Of a stretch of DNA of 64,000 bases, positions 9,915 through 18,132 are shown in pieces; positions within the stretch are counted from its first letter, which is position 1; each line of letters opens with the position of its first letter. The position numbers and the translations under genes were made by a program. The stretch is from Paraburkholderia sabiae. Its GTDB lineage: Bacteria > Pseudomonadota > Gammaproteobacteria > Burkholderiales > Burkholderiaceae. The notes below the pieces were generated by a model. It did not search any database. It was given only the letters and a program-made list of their open reading frames with translations, and was not told where the DNA came from. The DNA lies in the NCBI RefSeq assembly GCF_030412785.1, contig NZ_CP125295.1, positions 6,448,001 to 6,512,000 of the forward strand, written 5' to 3'.

Positions 9915-12037
9915 GCGAAATTGCGCTCCGCGGCGTGGCGGGCGTCCCCTGATGAATGTCGATCCGGTTGGGCGGGATGCCCGTCGTTGACTTGATGGCA
10001 TGCGACGTGGCGCGCCCACATGCCGTGAAATGCGTCTTCGAGATGGCGCGCGAAACGCGGCGCGTCGCACAGCGGCGAAGCCAGCAGGCGTTCGCGCAAC
10101 GTGCTTCTGAGCGCCGCCAGTTCGTCGCGCTGTGCGCTGAAACTGACGGCCTTGGCGATGTAGTCCGCGTCGTCGCTTGCGATCCAGTCGGGCAGACCCG
10201 CCGTATTCACGATGCTTTCGCCGACGTGCGACAGAAAGCGCTCGCCGCGACGCGTGAGCACGGGCACGCCCATCCACAACGCTTCGACGCTCGTCGTGCC
10301 GCCCGCGTACGGGAACGGATCGAGCGCGATGTCAACGCGGTTATAAGCCGCGAGCAGTTCGGCGCGCGGCGACTGGCCTTCGAGAATCAAACGCTTCGCG
10401 TCGATGCCGTGCGCAGCAAAGCGATCGAGCGTGGCCTGCTGCACGGTGGGATCGTCGAGTTGCCGGGTTTTGAGCAAGAGACGCGAACCGGGCACGGCGT
10501 CGAGCACGCGCGCCCACAGTGCGACGACGGCATCGTTGAGCTTCACCAGATGGTTGAAGCAGCCGAACGTGATCGCGCCATTCGCGATCGCGTTCGCAGG
10601 CAGCGGGCCGACCGCGATATCGAACGGCGGCGGCGTGAAGCACAGATAGCTGTCGGGCAGGTGCCACGGCGCTTCGAGGAATTGCGACGCTTCGTCGAGC
10701 GGCAGCACGTGACGATCCGCGATCACGTAATCGATCGATGCAAGGCCCGTCGTCGCGAAGTAGCCGAGCCATGTCGCCTGCACGGGCGCGGGCTTCCACG
10801 CGAACACGGGCAAGCGGTTGTGATTCGTGTGACCGGACAGGTCGACGAGGATATCGATCGCGTCGTCGCGGATACGGCGCGCGCAGATTGCGTCGTCCAG
10901 GCGCGAGACGTCGTGCCACGCGCTGAACTGCGGCAGCAACCGTTGCGATACGGCGTCGTCGCGATTGCGCGTCGCGTAGGCGACGAGTTCGATGCGCGCG
11001 CGGTCCAGATGGCCGAGCACGCTTTCGAGGAAAAAGCCGACGGGATGCGAGTTCAGATCGCCCGACACGAAGCCGACGCGCAGACGCTTGCCCGCTTCGC
11101 TCGCGCTTGCTGCATGCTCGAAGCGCTGCGCTTTCGCCGTTTGCCGCTCGCCGAACTTGCGCGCTTCATCGAACTGCTCGTTCAGGCTCACGTCCGGCCG
11201 CGTGTTGAGCAGCAGCAGCAGATTGCTGTGCGCCTGCGCGAAGCCGGGATCGAGCGCGACGGCCTGCTTGTAGCTCGCCGTGGCCTGATCGAGCTGGCCC
11301 TGATCGCGCAACACGTTGCCGAGATTGTTGTGCAGCGACGCGCGGTGCGGTTCGAGTGCGAGCGCGCGCTGATACGACTCGGCGGCGCTTGCCGCGCGGC
11401 CGTATTTTTCCAGGATGTTGCCGACGTTGTTGTGCGCGTTCGCGTCGTTCGGGTTCAGCGCGAGCGCCTTGATGTAGCTGTCGAGCGCCTCTTCGTCGCT
11501 GCCGAAATCGAGCAGCGCGTTGCCGAGGTTGATCCACGCTTGCGCATGCGCTGGATTGAGGCGGACTGCCTGCTTGCAGCAGCGGATCGCACCCAGCGAG
11601 TCGCCCGTTTCACGCAACACGTAGCCGAGGTTGCTGAGCGCGTCCGCATAGTCGGGCGCGAGCGACAGCGCCGCTCGATAGGCGGCAATCGCACCCTGCT
11701 GGTCGCGCGCGCGGCCCCGCATGTTGCCGAGATTGTTCAGATAGATCGCGTTCGGATGCAACTGGATCGACTTCTCGATCAGTTCGAGGCCCGCTGGCAG
11801 ATTGCCGACATCGCAGGCGAGCACGCCGAGAAAATGCAGCGCATCGGCGTGCGTTTCGTCGTGCTGGAGAATCTGCTTGTACAGATCGGCGGCTTCGGCC
11901 GTGCGGCCCGCCTGATGATGCGCGAAAGCGGCCTGCAATGCGGCGGCGGCATCGAAAGCGGGAAGCGGTGCGTGCGACGTCCCGTCCATTGGGACGTCGC
12001 CGTGCGTCTTCGATTCGTGATCGGCTGGCGCTTGCAT
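9911..12037 (-). CDS. TPR protein with SPINDLY/O-GlcNAc-transferase-like GT41 domain (paralogue 4)
   Basis: 708 residues with about eight TPRs (residues ~30-290; 'HNNLGNVLRDQG') and a GT41 domain from about residue 315 (LRVGFVSGD). The His in NSHPVGFF and Lys in LVKLNDAV match the OGT catalytic set; the donor loop is YAGGTTSVEALW, a variant of the GGTTTAE seen in the other three. The ATG at 12037 lacks a strong Shine-Dalgarno sequence; an internal ATG 16 codons later is an alternative. It lies 34 bp after the GT2 gene, second in the operon. Confidence 0.84.
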   Translation of the reverse strand: MQAPADHESKTHGDVPMDGTSHAPLPAFDAAAALQAAFAHHQAGRTAEAADLYKQILQHDETHADALHFLGVLACDVGNLPAGLELIEKSIQLHPNAIYLNNLGNMRGRARDQQGAIAAYRAALSLAPDYADALSNLGYVLRETGDSLGAIRCCKQAVRLNPAHAQAWINLGNALLDFGSDEEALDSYIKALALNPNDANAHNNVGNILEKYGRAASAAESYQRALALEPHRASLHNNLGNVLRDQGQLDQATASYKQAVALDPGFAQAHSNLLLLLNTRPDVSLNEQFDEARKFGERQTAKAQRFEHAASASEAGKRLRVGFVSGDLNSHPVGFFLESVLGHLDRARIELVAYATRNRDDAVSQRLLPQFSAWHDVSRLDDAICARRIRDDAIDILVDLSGHTNHNRLPVFAWKPAPVQATWLGYFATTGLASIDYVIADRHVLPLDEASQFLEAPWHLPDSYLCFTPPPFDIAVGPLPANAIANGAITFGCFNHLVKLNDAVVALWARVLDAVPGSRLLLKTRQLDDPTVQQATLDRFAAHGIDAKRLILEGQSPRAELLAAYNRVDIALDPFPYAGGTTSVEALWMGVPVLTRRGERFLSHVGESIVNTAGLPDWIASDDADYIAKAVSFSAQRDELAALRSTLRERLLASPLCDAPRFARHLEDAFHGMWARHVACHQVNDGHPAQPDRHSSGDARHAAERNFA

Positions 12038-12071
12038 CGTTGGTTCTGACGTGACGCGGATAACGGCGCGC

Positions 12072-12761
12072 TTACACGCCCATGTACTTCTGCATGTAGC
12101 GCTCGTAGCCGCCGCGCCACGAGGGGCTGCCGAACGAGCCGCCGCTTTCGTGGACGACGCTCATCGGCCACGTTCCCATACGCAGCCCGCGCGACTCGGC
12201 CTGGCGGCAGAAATCGAGGTCGTAGAAATGGAACTCGAAGCGTTCGTCGAACGTAAGGCCGCTTTCGATCAGCCGCTGGCTATCCGCGGCGAGCAGCAGG
12301 CCGTCGAGCAGTTTGCATTCGCGCCCGGGCGGGCCGTAGATCGACATGTTCGAGCACGGAAAGCCGTCGCCATGACCGACGACGCCGCTCAGATACTGCG
12401 GATCGTCGCGCGTGAACGTCGCGTCCTTGAAGAACCACGACGGCTGGCCCGGCAGGCGGCGCGTATTGCCCGCCAGCCCGACGATGTCGAATTGCGTCAC
12501 GGCGTCGCGGATGCGGTCCATCCAGTAGAAGTCGCACAGATGCAGGTCGTCGTGCAGGAACACGAGGATCGCCGGATCGTTGCGGGATTGTTCGATCGCG
12601 TAGTTGTAGATCGACGAAAGACCGGCCCGGTTGTTGTCGAACAGCATCAACTGCGGCGGCGTCGCGTGGCGAAACAGCGAGAGCGAGCGGCCGAGTGCCG
12701 TCTTCTGTGAGAAGTCGTCGTAAGAGGCGCGCGTGCCGCAAACCAGGCGAATGGGCTTCAT
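12072..12761 (-). CDS. Family 2 (GT-A) glycosyltransferase
   Basis: 229 residues, first gene of the minus-strand operon. It begins with the typical GT-A strand (MKPIRLVCGTRASYDDF), has the metal-binding Asp motif in 'LVFLHDDLHLCD', and the acceptor-side motif 'FYDLDFCRQAESRGLRMG' followed by VVHESGG. Such enzymes add a sugar from a nucleotide donor with inversion and probably extend or start the island's glycan. An upstream extension of the frame to 13010 is possible but lacks family character. The ribosome-binding site is weak. Confidence 0.78.
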   Translation of the reverse strand: MKPIRLVCGTRASYDDFSQKTALGRSLSLFRHATPPQLMLFDNNRAGLSSIYNYAIEQSRNDPAILVFLHDDLHLCDFYWMDRIRDAVTQFDIVGLAGNTRRLPGQPSWFFKDATFTRDDPQYLSGVVGHGDGFPCSNMSIYGPPGRECKLLDGLLLAADSQRLIESGLTFDERFEFHFYDLDFCRQAESRGLRMGTWPMSVVHESGGSFGSPSWRGGYERYMQKYMGV

Positions 12762-13206
12762 AAACAGGTGGTCCAGAAAAAGACGATGAGTCCAGGCGTC
12801 ATCGGGTTGCGCCGGCACGGTACCGGCTATCAACGCGCACTCGTGCTTCGCCACGCAGCATCGCCACGAAGAAGAACTGCGCATTACCGACACATGAATC
12901 TTGACGTCTATTCTGATTGCCGCCCGTCGCACCTGATCGGTGGATAAGGACGCGAAAACGGTCGCTATTCCCCGCACTGTGGCGCGCGCCGGACCGTGCG
13001 CCACCTGCATGCGTTGACGCCGAACGGTGCGAAATACCCGCTAAATGCTGGTCTGTTTCCCGGATTAAAGCGCGGCGATCGGCGTTAGTCTCGACGCATT
13101 GCTGAAAGCTGCGTCCATCCGCGCCCGCCTGCACGCCGTTCGACGGCCTGCCGCCGGCCCAGCCCGCGACGCCCACCACCAGACTGAATACGGAGAGTTC
13201 GTTTTA
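12762..13206. other. Divergent intergenic region between the two halves of the glycan island
   Basis: A 445-bp stretch with no convincing gene. It must carry the promoters for the minus-strand GT41 operon and for the plus-strand GT2-methyltransferase gene. A possible sigma-28 type element (CTAAA near 13044 followed by CCGGATTA about 15 nt on) lies on the plus strand but matches the flagellar consensus only partly. GGAGA upstream of 13207 is the ribosome-binding site of the fusion gene. Confidence 0.4.
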
Positions 13207-14910
13207 ATGGCAACGGTCAGTATCCTGATTCCTGCGTACAAGCCGCAGTACCTCGCGCGGGCGATCATAAGCGCGCGGAATCAGACGTTCACGGACATCG
13301 AGATTCTCGTGGGCGACGACACGCCCGATGGCAAGCTCGAGGGAATCGTCAAAAGCATGGACGATCCGCGCGTCCAGTACTTCCATCACGGCTTCCAGAA
13401 GGGCACGCGCAACATTCTCGCGCTGTGGGAGCGCGCGCAAGGCAAATACATCAAGTTCCTCTTCGATGACGACGCGCTTTTGCCGACGTCGGTCGAAGCG
13501 CTGGTCGCCGCGCTGCAGGCCAACCCGGATTCGGTGCTGGCCTTTCACGAGCGCGTGTATGTCGATGCCGACGACAAGGTCACGTCCGCGCCGCCGCGTC
13601 TTCTCGACGACGGCAAGACGGCCCGCGTCGATCGCGCGTTCCTCGTGCAGAACATGGTCGGCCTGCTGAACAACTTCGTCGGCGAGCCGAGCAACGTGAT
13701 GCTCGATCGCGAGCGGTTCGATCCGGCGCAGCTCTTTCATTACCGGTCGCAGCGGCTCGACTTCCTGGGCGATGTCGCGACCTATCTGAACGCGTCCGAG
13801 CAGGCGCCGATCGTTGCCGTCGGCGGATACCTGAGTGCATTCAGGCGGCACGCGGACCAGGCATCGAATCAGTTCAGCCCGCACATCAGCGCAGGCCTGT
13901 ACGAATGGGAATTGCTGGCGCGCAGCGAAGCCGCCGCCGGAAACCTGAGCGGCGTCGCGCTTGAAGGCGTGAAGCGTCAACTGGCGCAGCTTTACGCGAT
14001 GTGGGCCATCCGGTTGCCGGAGATCGCGCGCCTCGCCGCCAATCTCGACGAACTGATCCAGCGCGATCCGAGCGAGCTGCTCGATTCGAGCCAGTTCCAG
14101 ACCGATCTCGCGCATGCGCGACAGGCCCTCGGTGCGCGGATCGCCGCACGCCGCAAGGCCGCCGCGGCCCCGTCAGCAGAGAAATTCTGCGCCGTCTGCG
14201 AGACCCCGGTAAGCAGCTGGATTCCGCATCCCGACGTCAACGGCAACCGCGAATTCATGCAGCAGATGGGTGCGGTCGGCTCGACGCTCGAGAACCATCT
14301 GTGCCCGAACTGCAATTGCAACGATCGCGAGCGGCACCTGTGGCTTTACTTCGGCCGCACCCGGATTCTCAACGACATCGGCCAGAAACGCATCCTGCAC
14401 ATCGCGCCCGAGGCGGGTATTGAGCAACGCCTGCGCGCGCTTGCGCCGCTGGAGTACGTCGCCGGCGATCTCTCTCCGAAAAAGCCCGATCACCGCGCGA
14501 TCAACGTGGAGCGGATCGGTTTTCCCGACGGCTATTTCGATCTGATCATCTGCAATCACGTGCTGGAACACGTCGACAGCCCGGACAAGGCGCTCGCCGA
14601 ATTCGCCCGATGCCTCGCCCCCGGTGGGCATCTGGTTGCGCAAACGCCTTATTCGCCGCTGATCAAGCATACGTTCGAACTCACCCTTCCGCCGTCGCAG
14701 CCTTTTGCAACGCATTACTTTGGGCAGAACGACCATGTGCGGCTGTTCGGCACCGATCTTCCGGGCCGCATTCGCGCCGCAGGATTGGACGGCGACCTGT
14801 ATCCGCACACGACCGTGCTCGGCGATATCGACCCAGCCGCGTGTGGCTGCAACGAGCGCGAGCCGTTCTTCCTGTTCGCAAAGGGACAGGCGCCCGTGTT
14901 CGTGAACTGA
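13207..14910 (+). CDS. Bifunctional GT2 glycosyltransferase - zinc-binding methyltransferase fusion
   Basis: 567 residues. Residues 1-~230 are a GT-A glycosyltransferase: MATVSILIPAYKPQYL, DDTPDG, and the metal-binding FDDDA at 86-90. A helical linker (~235-320) leads to a metal-binding module with CxxC at 328-331 and CPNCNC at 366-371, then a SAM methyltransferase fold (ILHIAPEAGIEQRL, DGYFDLIICNHVLEHV). GGAGA lies 10 nt before the ATG. The frame is open further upstream (to 13099) without family character. Inference: one protein adds a sugar and methylates either that sugar or the chain end. The methyltransferase half resembles proteins seen in O-antigen and surface-glycan clusters. Confidence 0.8.
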   Translation: MATVSILIPAYKPQYLARAIISARNQTFTDIEILVGDDTPDGKLEGIVKSMDDPRVQYFHHGFQKGTRNILALWERAQGKYIKFLFDDDALLPTSVEALVAALQANPDSVLAFHERVYVDADDKVTSAPPRLLDDGKTARVDRAFLVQNMVGLLNNFVGEPSNVMLDRERFDPAQLFHYRSQRLDFLGDVATYLNASEQAPIVAVGGYLSAFRRHADQASNQFSPHISAGLYEWELLARSEAAAGNLSGVALEGVKRQLAQLYAMWAIRLPEIARLAANLDELIQRDPSELLDSSQFQTDLAHARQALGARIAARRKAAAAPSAEKFCAVCETPVSSWIPHPDVNGNREFMQQMGAVGSTLENHLCPNCNCNDRERHLWLYFGRTRILNDIGQKRILHIAPEAGIEQRLRALAPLEYVAGDLSPKKPDHRAINVERIGFPDGYFDLIICNHVLEHVDSPDKALAEFARCLAPGGHLVAQTPYSPLIKHTFELTLPPSQPFATHYFGQNDHVRLFGTDLPGRIRAAGLDGDLYPHTTVLGDIDPAACGCNEREPFFLFAKGQAPVFVN

Positions 14911-15112
14911 AGACATTGTCGAACGCATCGGGACGGCAGCGTATGCCGTCTTTCCGGCGAATTGAAACCTATTCGCCCCCCTTATTCACCGACTGCATCA
15001 CATGTGTCGGTGACACACTTGAACCAGCCCGCCTTCGATCCCGTTCGAAGGCGATGTTTCCTGCTCCGCGTCGCGGACCCGGACGACAACGACTGACGAG
15101 GCGCACCCCCTC

Positions 15113-16354
15113 ATGACCACGGACACCCTGTTTGCCAACCGCGAGGTGGCTGGAGCCCTTTCGGGGCAGGACGCGCAGCAGCTCGCCAGCCACGCGGCAA
15201 ATACCGTATCCGGACTCGGCGCGCCTGGCAGTCCGATTCCCGTCACGCAGCCCTATTTGCCGCCCCTCGAAGAATTCATGCCGTACCTCGAGGAAATCTG
15301 GCAACGCAAATGGGTGACGAATAACGGCGTCTTCCATCGCGAACTCGAGAAGCAGCTGTGCGAGTATCTCGGCGTCGAACACCTGTCGCTTTTCTCCAAT
15401 GGAACGCTGGCGCTCATCACCGCGTTGCAGTCGATGAAGATTACGGGCGAGGTGATTACCACGCCGTTCAGCTTCGTCGCGACGACGCATGCGCTGCACT
15501 GGAACGGCATCAAACCGGTGTTCGCCGACGTCGATCCCGTCACCATGAATCTCGATCCGGAAAAGATCGAAGCCGCCATCACGCCACAGACCACCGCGAT
15601 CCTGCCCGTTCATGTGTACGCCAATCCCTGCGACGTGGAGCGTATCGAAACAATCGCGGATACCTATGGCCTGCGCGTCATTTACGACGCAGCGCATGCG
15701 TTCGGCGTTCGCATTCGCGATCGCTCGATTCTCGAATACGGCGACATGTCGGTGCTGAGCTTTCACGGCACCAAGGTGTTCAATACGTTCGAAGGCGGAG
15801 CGATCATCTGCCGGGACGAGAAAACCAAGCGTCGCATCGACAACCTGAAGAATTTCGGTTTCGTCGACGAAACGACCGTCGTCGCGCCCGGCATCAATGG
15901 AAAGATGAACGAGGTTCAGGCCGCGTTCGGCGTGCTTCAACTGAAATACATGGATCAGGTGCTCGCACAGCGCGGCGCTATCGACGAGCGTTATCGCAAG
16001 GCGTTTCGCAACGTCAATGGTCTCTCCATGCATGACGTGCCCGAATACTGCACGAGGAATTACTCGTACTTTCCTCTGCTCGTTCGGCCCGAGTTTCCGC
16101 TCAATCGCGACGAGTTGTATGAAGAGTTGAGGCAGCATCGCATTGCGGCGCGCCGCTACTTTTACCCGCTCATCAGCGAATTCCCGATGTACCGAGGCCT
16201 GCCGTCCTCCAACGCGCAGAATCTGCCCGTTGCGACTGCGCTGTCGCGCCAGGTGTTGTGCCTGCCGATCTACCCGGCGCTCGAACAGGAGGAACAGGAA
16301 CGCATCATCGAAGTGATCCTCGCGTGTGCATGGCGCAATCGTCGCGCGAGCTGA
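15113..16354 (+). CDS. DegT/DnrJ/EryC1/StrS sugar aminotransferase, VioA-like
   Basis: 413 residues of the PLP-dependent nucleotide-sugar aminotransferase family. PLP contacts are visible: Asp in VIYDAAHAFG (D192) and the Schiff-base lysine K221 in SFHGTKVFNTFEGGA. The stretches PVTQPYLPPLEEF, TTPFSFVATTHALHWNG and ARRYFYPLI are those I associate with VioA-type enzymes that make dTDP-4-amino-4,6-dideoxyglucose (Qui4N). Flagellin of Burkholderia cenocepacia is reported to carry a Qui4N-type sugar, which would suit this context, but substrate assignment is inference. It lies upstream of and in line with the next PLP-fold gene (62-bp gap). Confidence 0.85.
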   Translation: MTTDTLFANREVAGALSGQDAQQLASHAANTVSGLGAPGSPIPVTQPYLPPLEEFMPYLEEIWQRKWVTNNGVFHRELEKQLCEYLGVEHLSLFSNGTLALITALQSMKITGEVITTPFSFVATTHALHWNGIKPVFADVDPVTMNLDPEKIEAAITPQTTAILPVHVYANPCDVERIETIADTYGLRVIYDAAHAFGVRIRDRSILEYGDMSVLSFHGTKVFNTFEGGAIICRDEKTKRRIDNLKNFGFVDETTVVAPGINGKMNEVQAAFGVLQLKYMDQVLAQRGAIDERYRKAFRNVNGLSMHDVPEYCTRNYSYFPLLVRPEFPLNRDELYEELRQHRIAARRYFYPLISEFPMYRGLPSSNAQNLPVATALSRQVLCLPIYPALEQEEQERIIEVILACAWRNRRAS

Positions 16355-16416
16355 ACGAACACTCTCCGTGAGGAACCGGACAATAGCCGATTCCTCACGA
16401 CCTCAAAGGCAGGACG

Positions 16417-17403
16417 ATGAATAGCGACGCAATCGGCGGATACCTCGAACTGGAATTGCCGCCGGGCAACGGCGAGCGCTATCCCGATGCGCAGCGCTTC
16501 CAGTCTGCCCGCGCTGCATTTCTCGCCCTGCTGAACGCGGGCCGGCCCGGGCGCATCTGGATGCCCTGGTACAACTGCGAAACGATGCTCGAACCGCCCG
16601 AGATGGCCGGCATCGAAGTGCGGCGATACCGGATCGACGCGAATTTCGACATTGCCGACGACATCGTTCTCGGCGAAAACGACTGGCTTCTTTACGTCAA
16701 CTACTTCGGCGTATGCGACGCCCAGGTCGAACGGGTGTGCTCGCGATTCCCGCATACGCAGGTCGTGATCGACAATTCGCAGGCGTTCTTTTCTCCTCCG
16801 GCAGCCTGCCTCGCCACGCTTTATTCGCCACGCAAGTTCTTCGGCATTCCCGACGGCGGCTATCTGATCACCCAGGTGCCCGTCGACGAGCCCGAAGAAC
16901 AGGACACCGGATCGATCGAACGAATGCAGCCGTTGCTGATCCGTATCGATCAAGGGCCTGAGGCGGGCTATGAAGGCATTCGTGCCGCACGCGCGACGTT
17001 GCGCGGCCAGCAGCCAAAGCGCATGTCCACGCTCACTCGACGCCTGCTCGCCCATCTCGACTACGACAGCGCCTTCGAACGCCGCAGCCGGAATTTCGCT
17101 CGCTATCATCAGATGCTCGGCAGCGAAAACGCACTTGCATCGTTCGACGCGCGAGTTCAGGCGCCGCTTTGCTATCCCTTCTGGAATCACCGGACCGACT
17201 TGCACGCGGCATTGGCTGCGAAGCGCATCTTCGTCCCCAGGTACTGGCCGCACACACGCGGCAGCAGCGGCATGGCAGACGACCTGGAGTTCCGCCTGTC
17301 GACCGAGTGCCTCGCGTTGCCCTGCGATCAGCGTTATGGGGAAGTGGAAATCGATCAGGTGATAGCCGCGCTGCGCGAAGCCGGCGCAGCGGGTCAGGAT
17401 TGA
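16417..17403 (+). CDS. Divergent short PLP-fold (DegT-like) aminotransferase homologue
   Basis: 328 residues, shorter than the usual ~400. The fold is recognisable from 'LYVNYFGVCDAQVERV', an Asp in VVIDNSQAFF (D119) and a candidate Schiff-base lysine K140 in LYSPRKFFGIPDGGYL, which corresponds to the SxxK...GG stretch of DegT enzymes. The N-terminal part lacks the usual large-domain start. It may aminate an unusual sugar or be a partner of the VioA-like gene upstream. It ends 8 bp before the convergent WbqC gene, with no visible terminator between. Confidence 0.65.
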   Translation: MNSDAIGGYLELELPPGNGERYPDAQRFQSARAAFLALLNAGRPGRIWMPWYNCETMLEPPEMAGIEVRRYRIDANFDIADDIVLGENDWLLYVNYFGVCDAQVERVCSRFPHTQVVIDNSQAFFSPPAACLATLYSPRKFFGIPDGGYLITQVPVDEPEEQDTGSIERMQPLLIRIDQGPEAGYEGIRAARATLRGQQPKRMSTLTRRLLAHLDYDSAFERRSRNFARYHQMLGSENALASFDARVQAPLCYPFWNHRTDLHAALAAKRIFVPRYWPHTRGSSGMADDLEFRLSTECLALPCDQRYGEVEIDQVIAALREAGAAGQD

Positions 17404-17411
17404 GACGCGCG

Positions 17412-18131
17412 TTATTGCGGTAACAGCGTCGTGCCGGCGCGCAGCATGTCGACGACTGTCTGCGGCGAATTCCACATCAGGACGTCGAGAATCGAAAGTC
17501 CTGGTTCGAACTGATAAGGCGCTGTGTCATACGCGCCGAGTTCGAAGGAAAGAAACTCCAGCGAGATACCGCGCGATGTGAAGTCCGCGGGATCGAACAG
17601 GTCCCGGCCGCCGACGGGATTGACATAGCCGCTCGCCCCCAGCGCCGAGCAGATCGCGGGCGCCCAGCCGCCGGGCGGGAGCTTCTCCGGCAGGTCCAGG
17701 CCCAGTTCGGAGCAGATCCGGTAGTTGAACGGCAAACCAAGGTATTCGCAGACAAGTCGCAATCCGCGCGCGTTCAGGTGCGTGAGCCGGTCGTCCGTGT
17801 CGTCGGCCATGGCGGCCTGCACCAGTCCCTCGACAGCGCGATAGTACGGTGCCTTGCTTCGGTAGTGGCTCAGCTTGCCGAGCACGCTGCGACGCGTGTC
17901 GGCCACATTCAGTACGCGAGCTTCGCTCGTCGCAATCGAGATCGACGAGTTCGACAACGGGACGCTGACGTAATTCCACCCTTCCTTCGGATGCAGAACC
18001 CGGTTGCGATTCATCCAGGTCTTGGGTGTGTACTGCGTGATGTCGAATACCACCCAGGCATCCGTGCTGGCAATCAAGGCGAAATGCCCCAGGTACGGAA
18101 AGAAATACGGCTGCATGATCCCGAGCTTCAC
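17412..18131 (-). CDS. WbqC-family protein
   Basis: 239 residues from a GTG at 18131, chosen because GGGAG lies 6 nt upstream and the protein then opens with the family signature VKLGIMQPYFFPYLGHFALI. Other marks are 'WVVFDITQYTPKTWMNRNRV' and the segment 'TSRGISLEFLSFEL'. WbqC-like proteins occur in O-antigen and other glycan clusters next to amino-sugar aminotransferases; their biochemical role is not well settled, and an acylation or amide-forming step is one suggestion. It starts 1 nt after the stop of the aminotransferase-like gene, so the two are coupled. Confidence 0.82.
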   Translation of the reverse strand: MKLGIMQPYFFPYLGHFALIASTDAWVVFDITQYTPKTWMNRNRVLHPKEGWNYVSVPLSNSSISIATSEARVLNVADTRRSVLGKLSHYRSKAPYYRAVEGLVQAAMADDTDDRLTHLNARGLRLVCEYLGLPFNYRICSELGLDLPEKLPPGGWAPAICSALGASGYVNPVGGRDLFDPADFTSRGISLEFLSFELGAYDTAPYQFEPGLSILDVLMWNSPQTVVDMLRAGTTLLPQ

Positions 18132-18132
18132 A

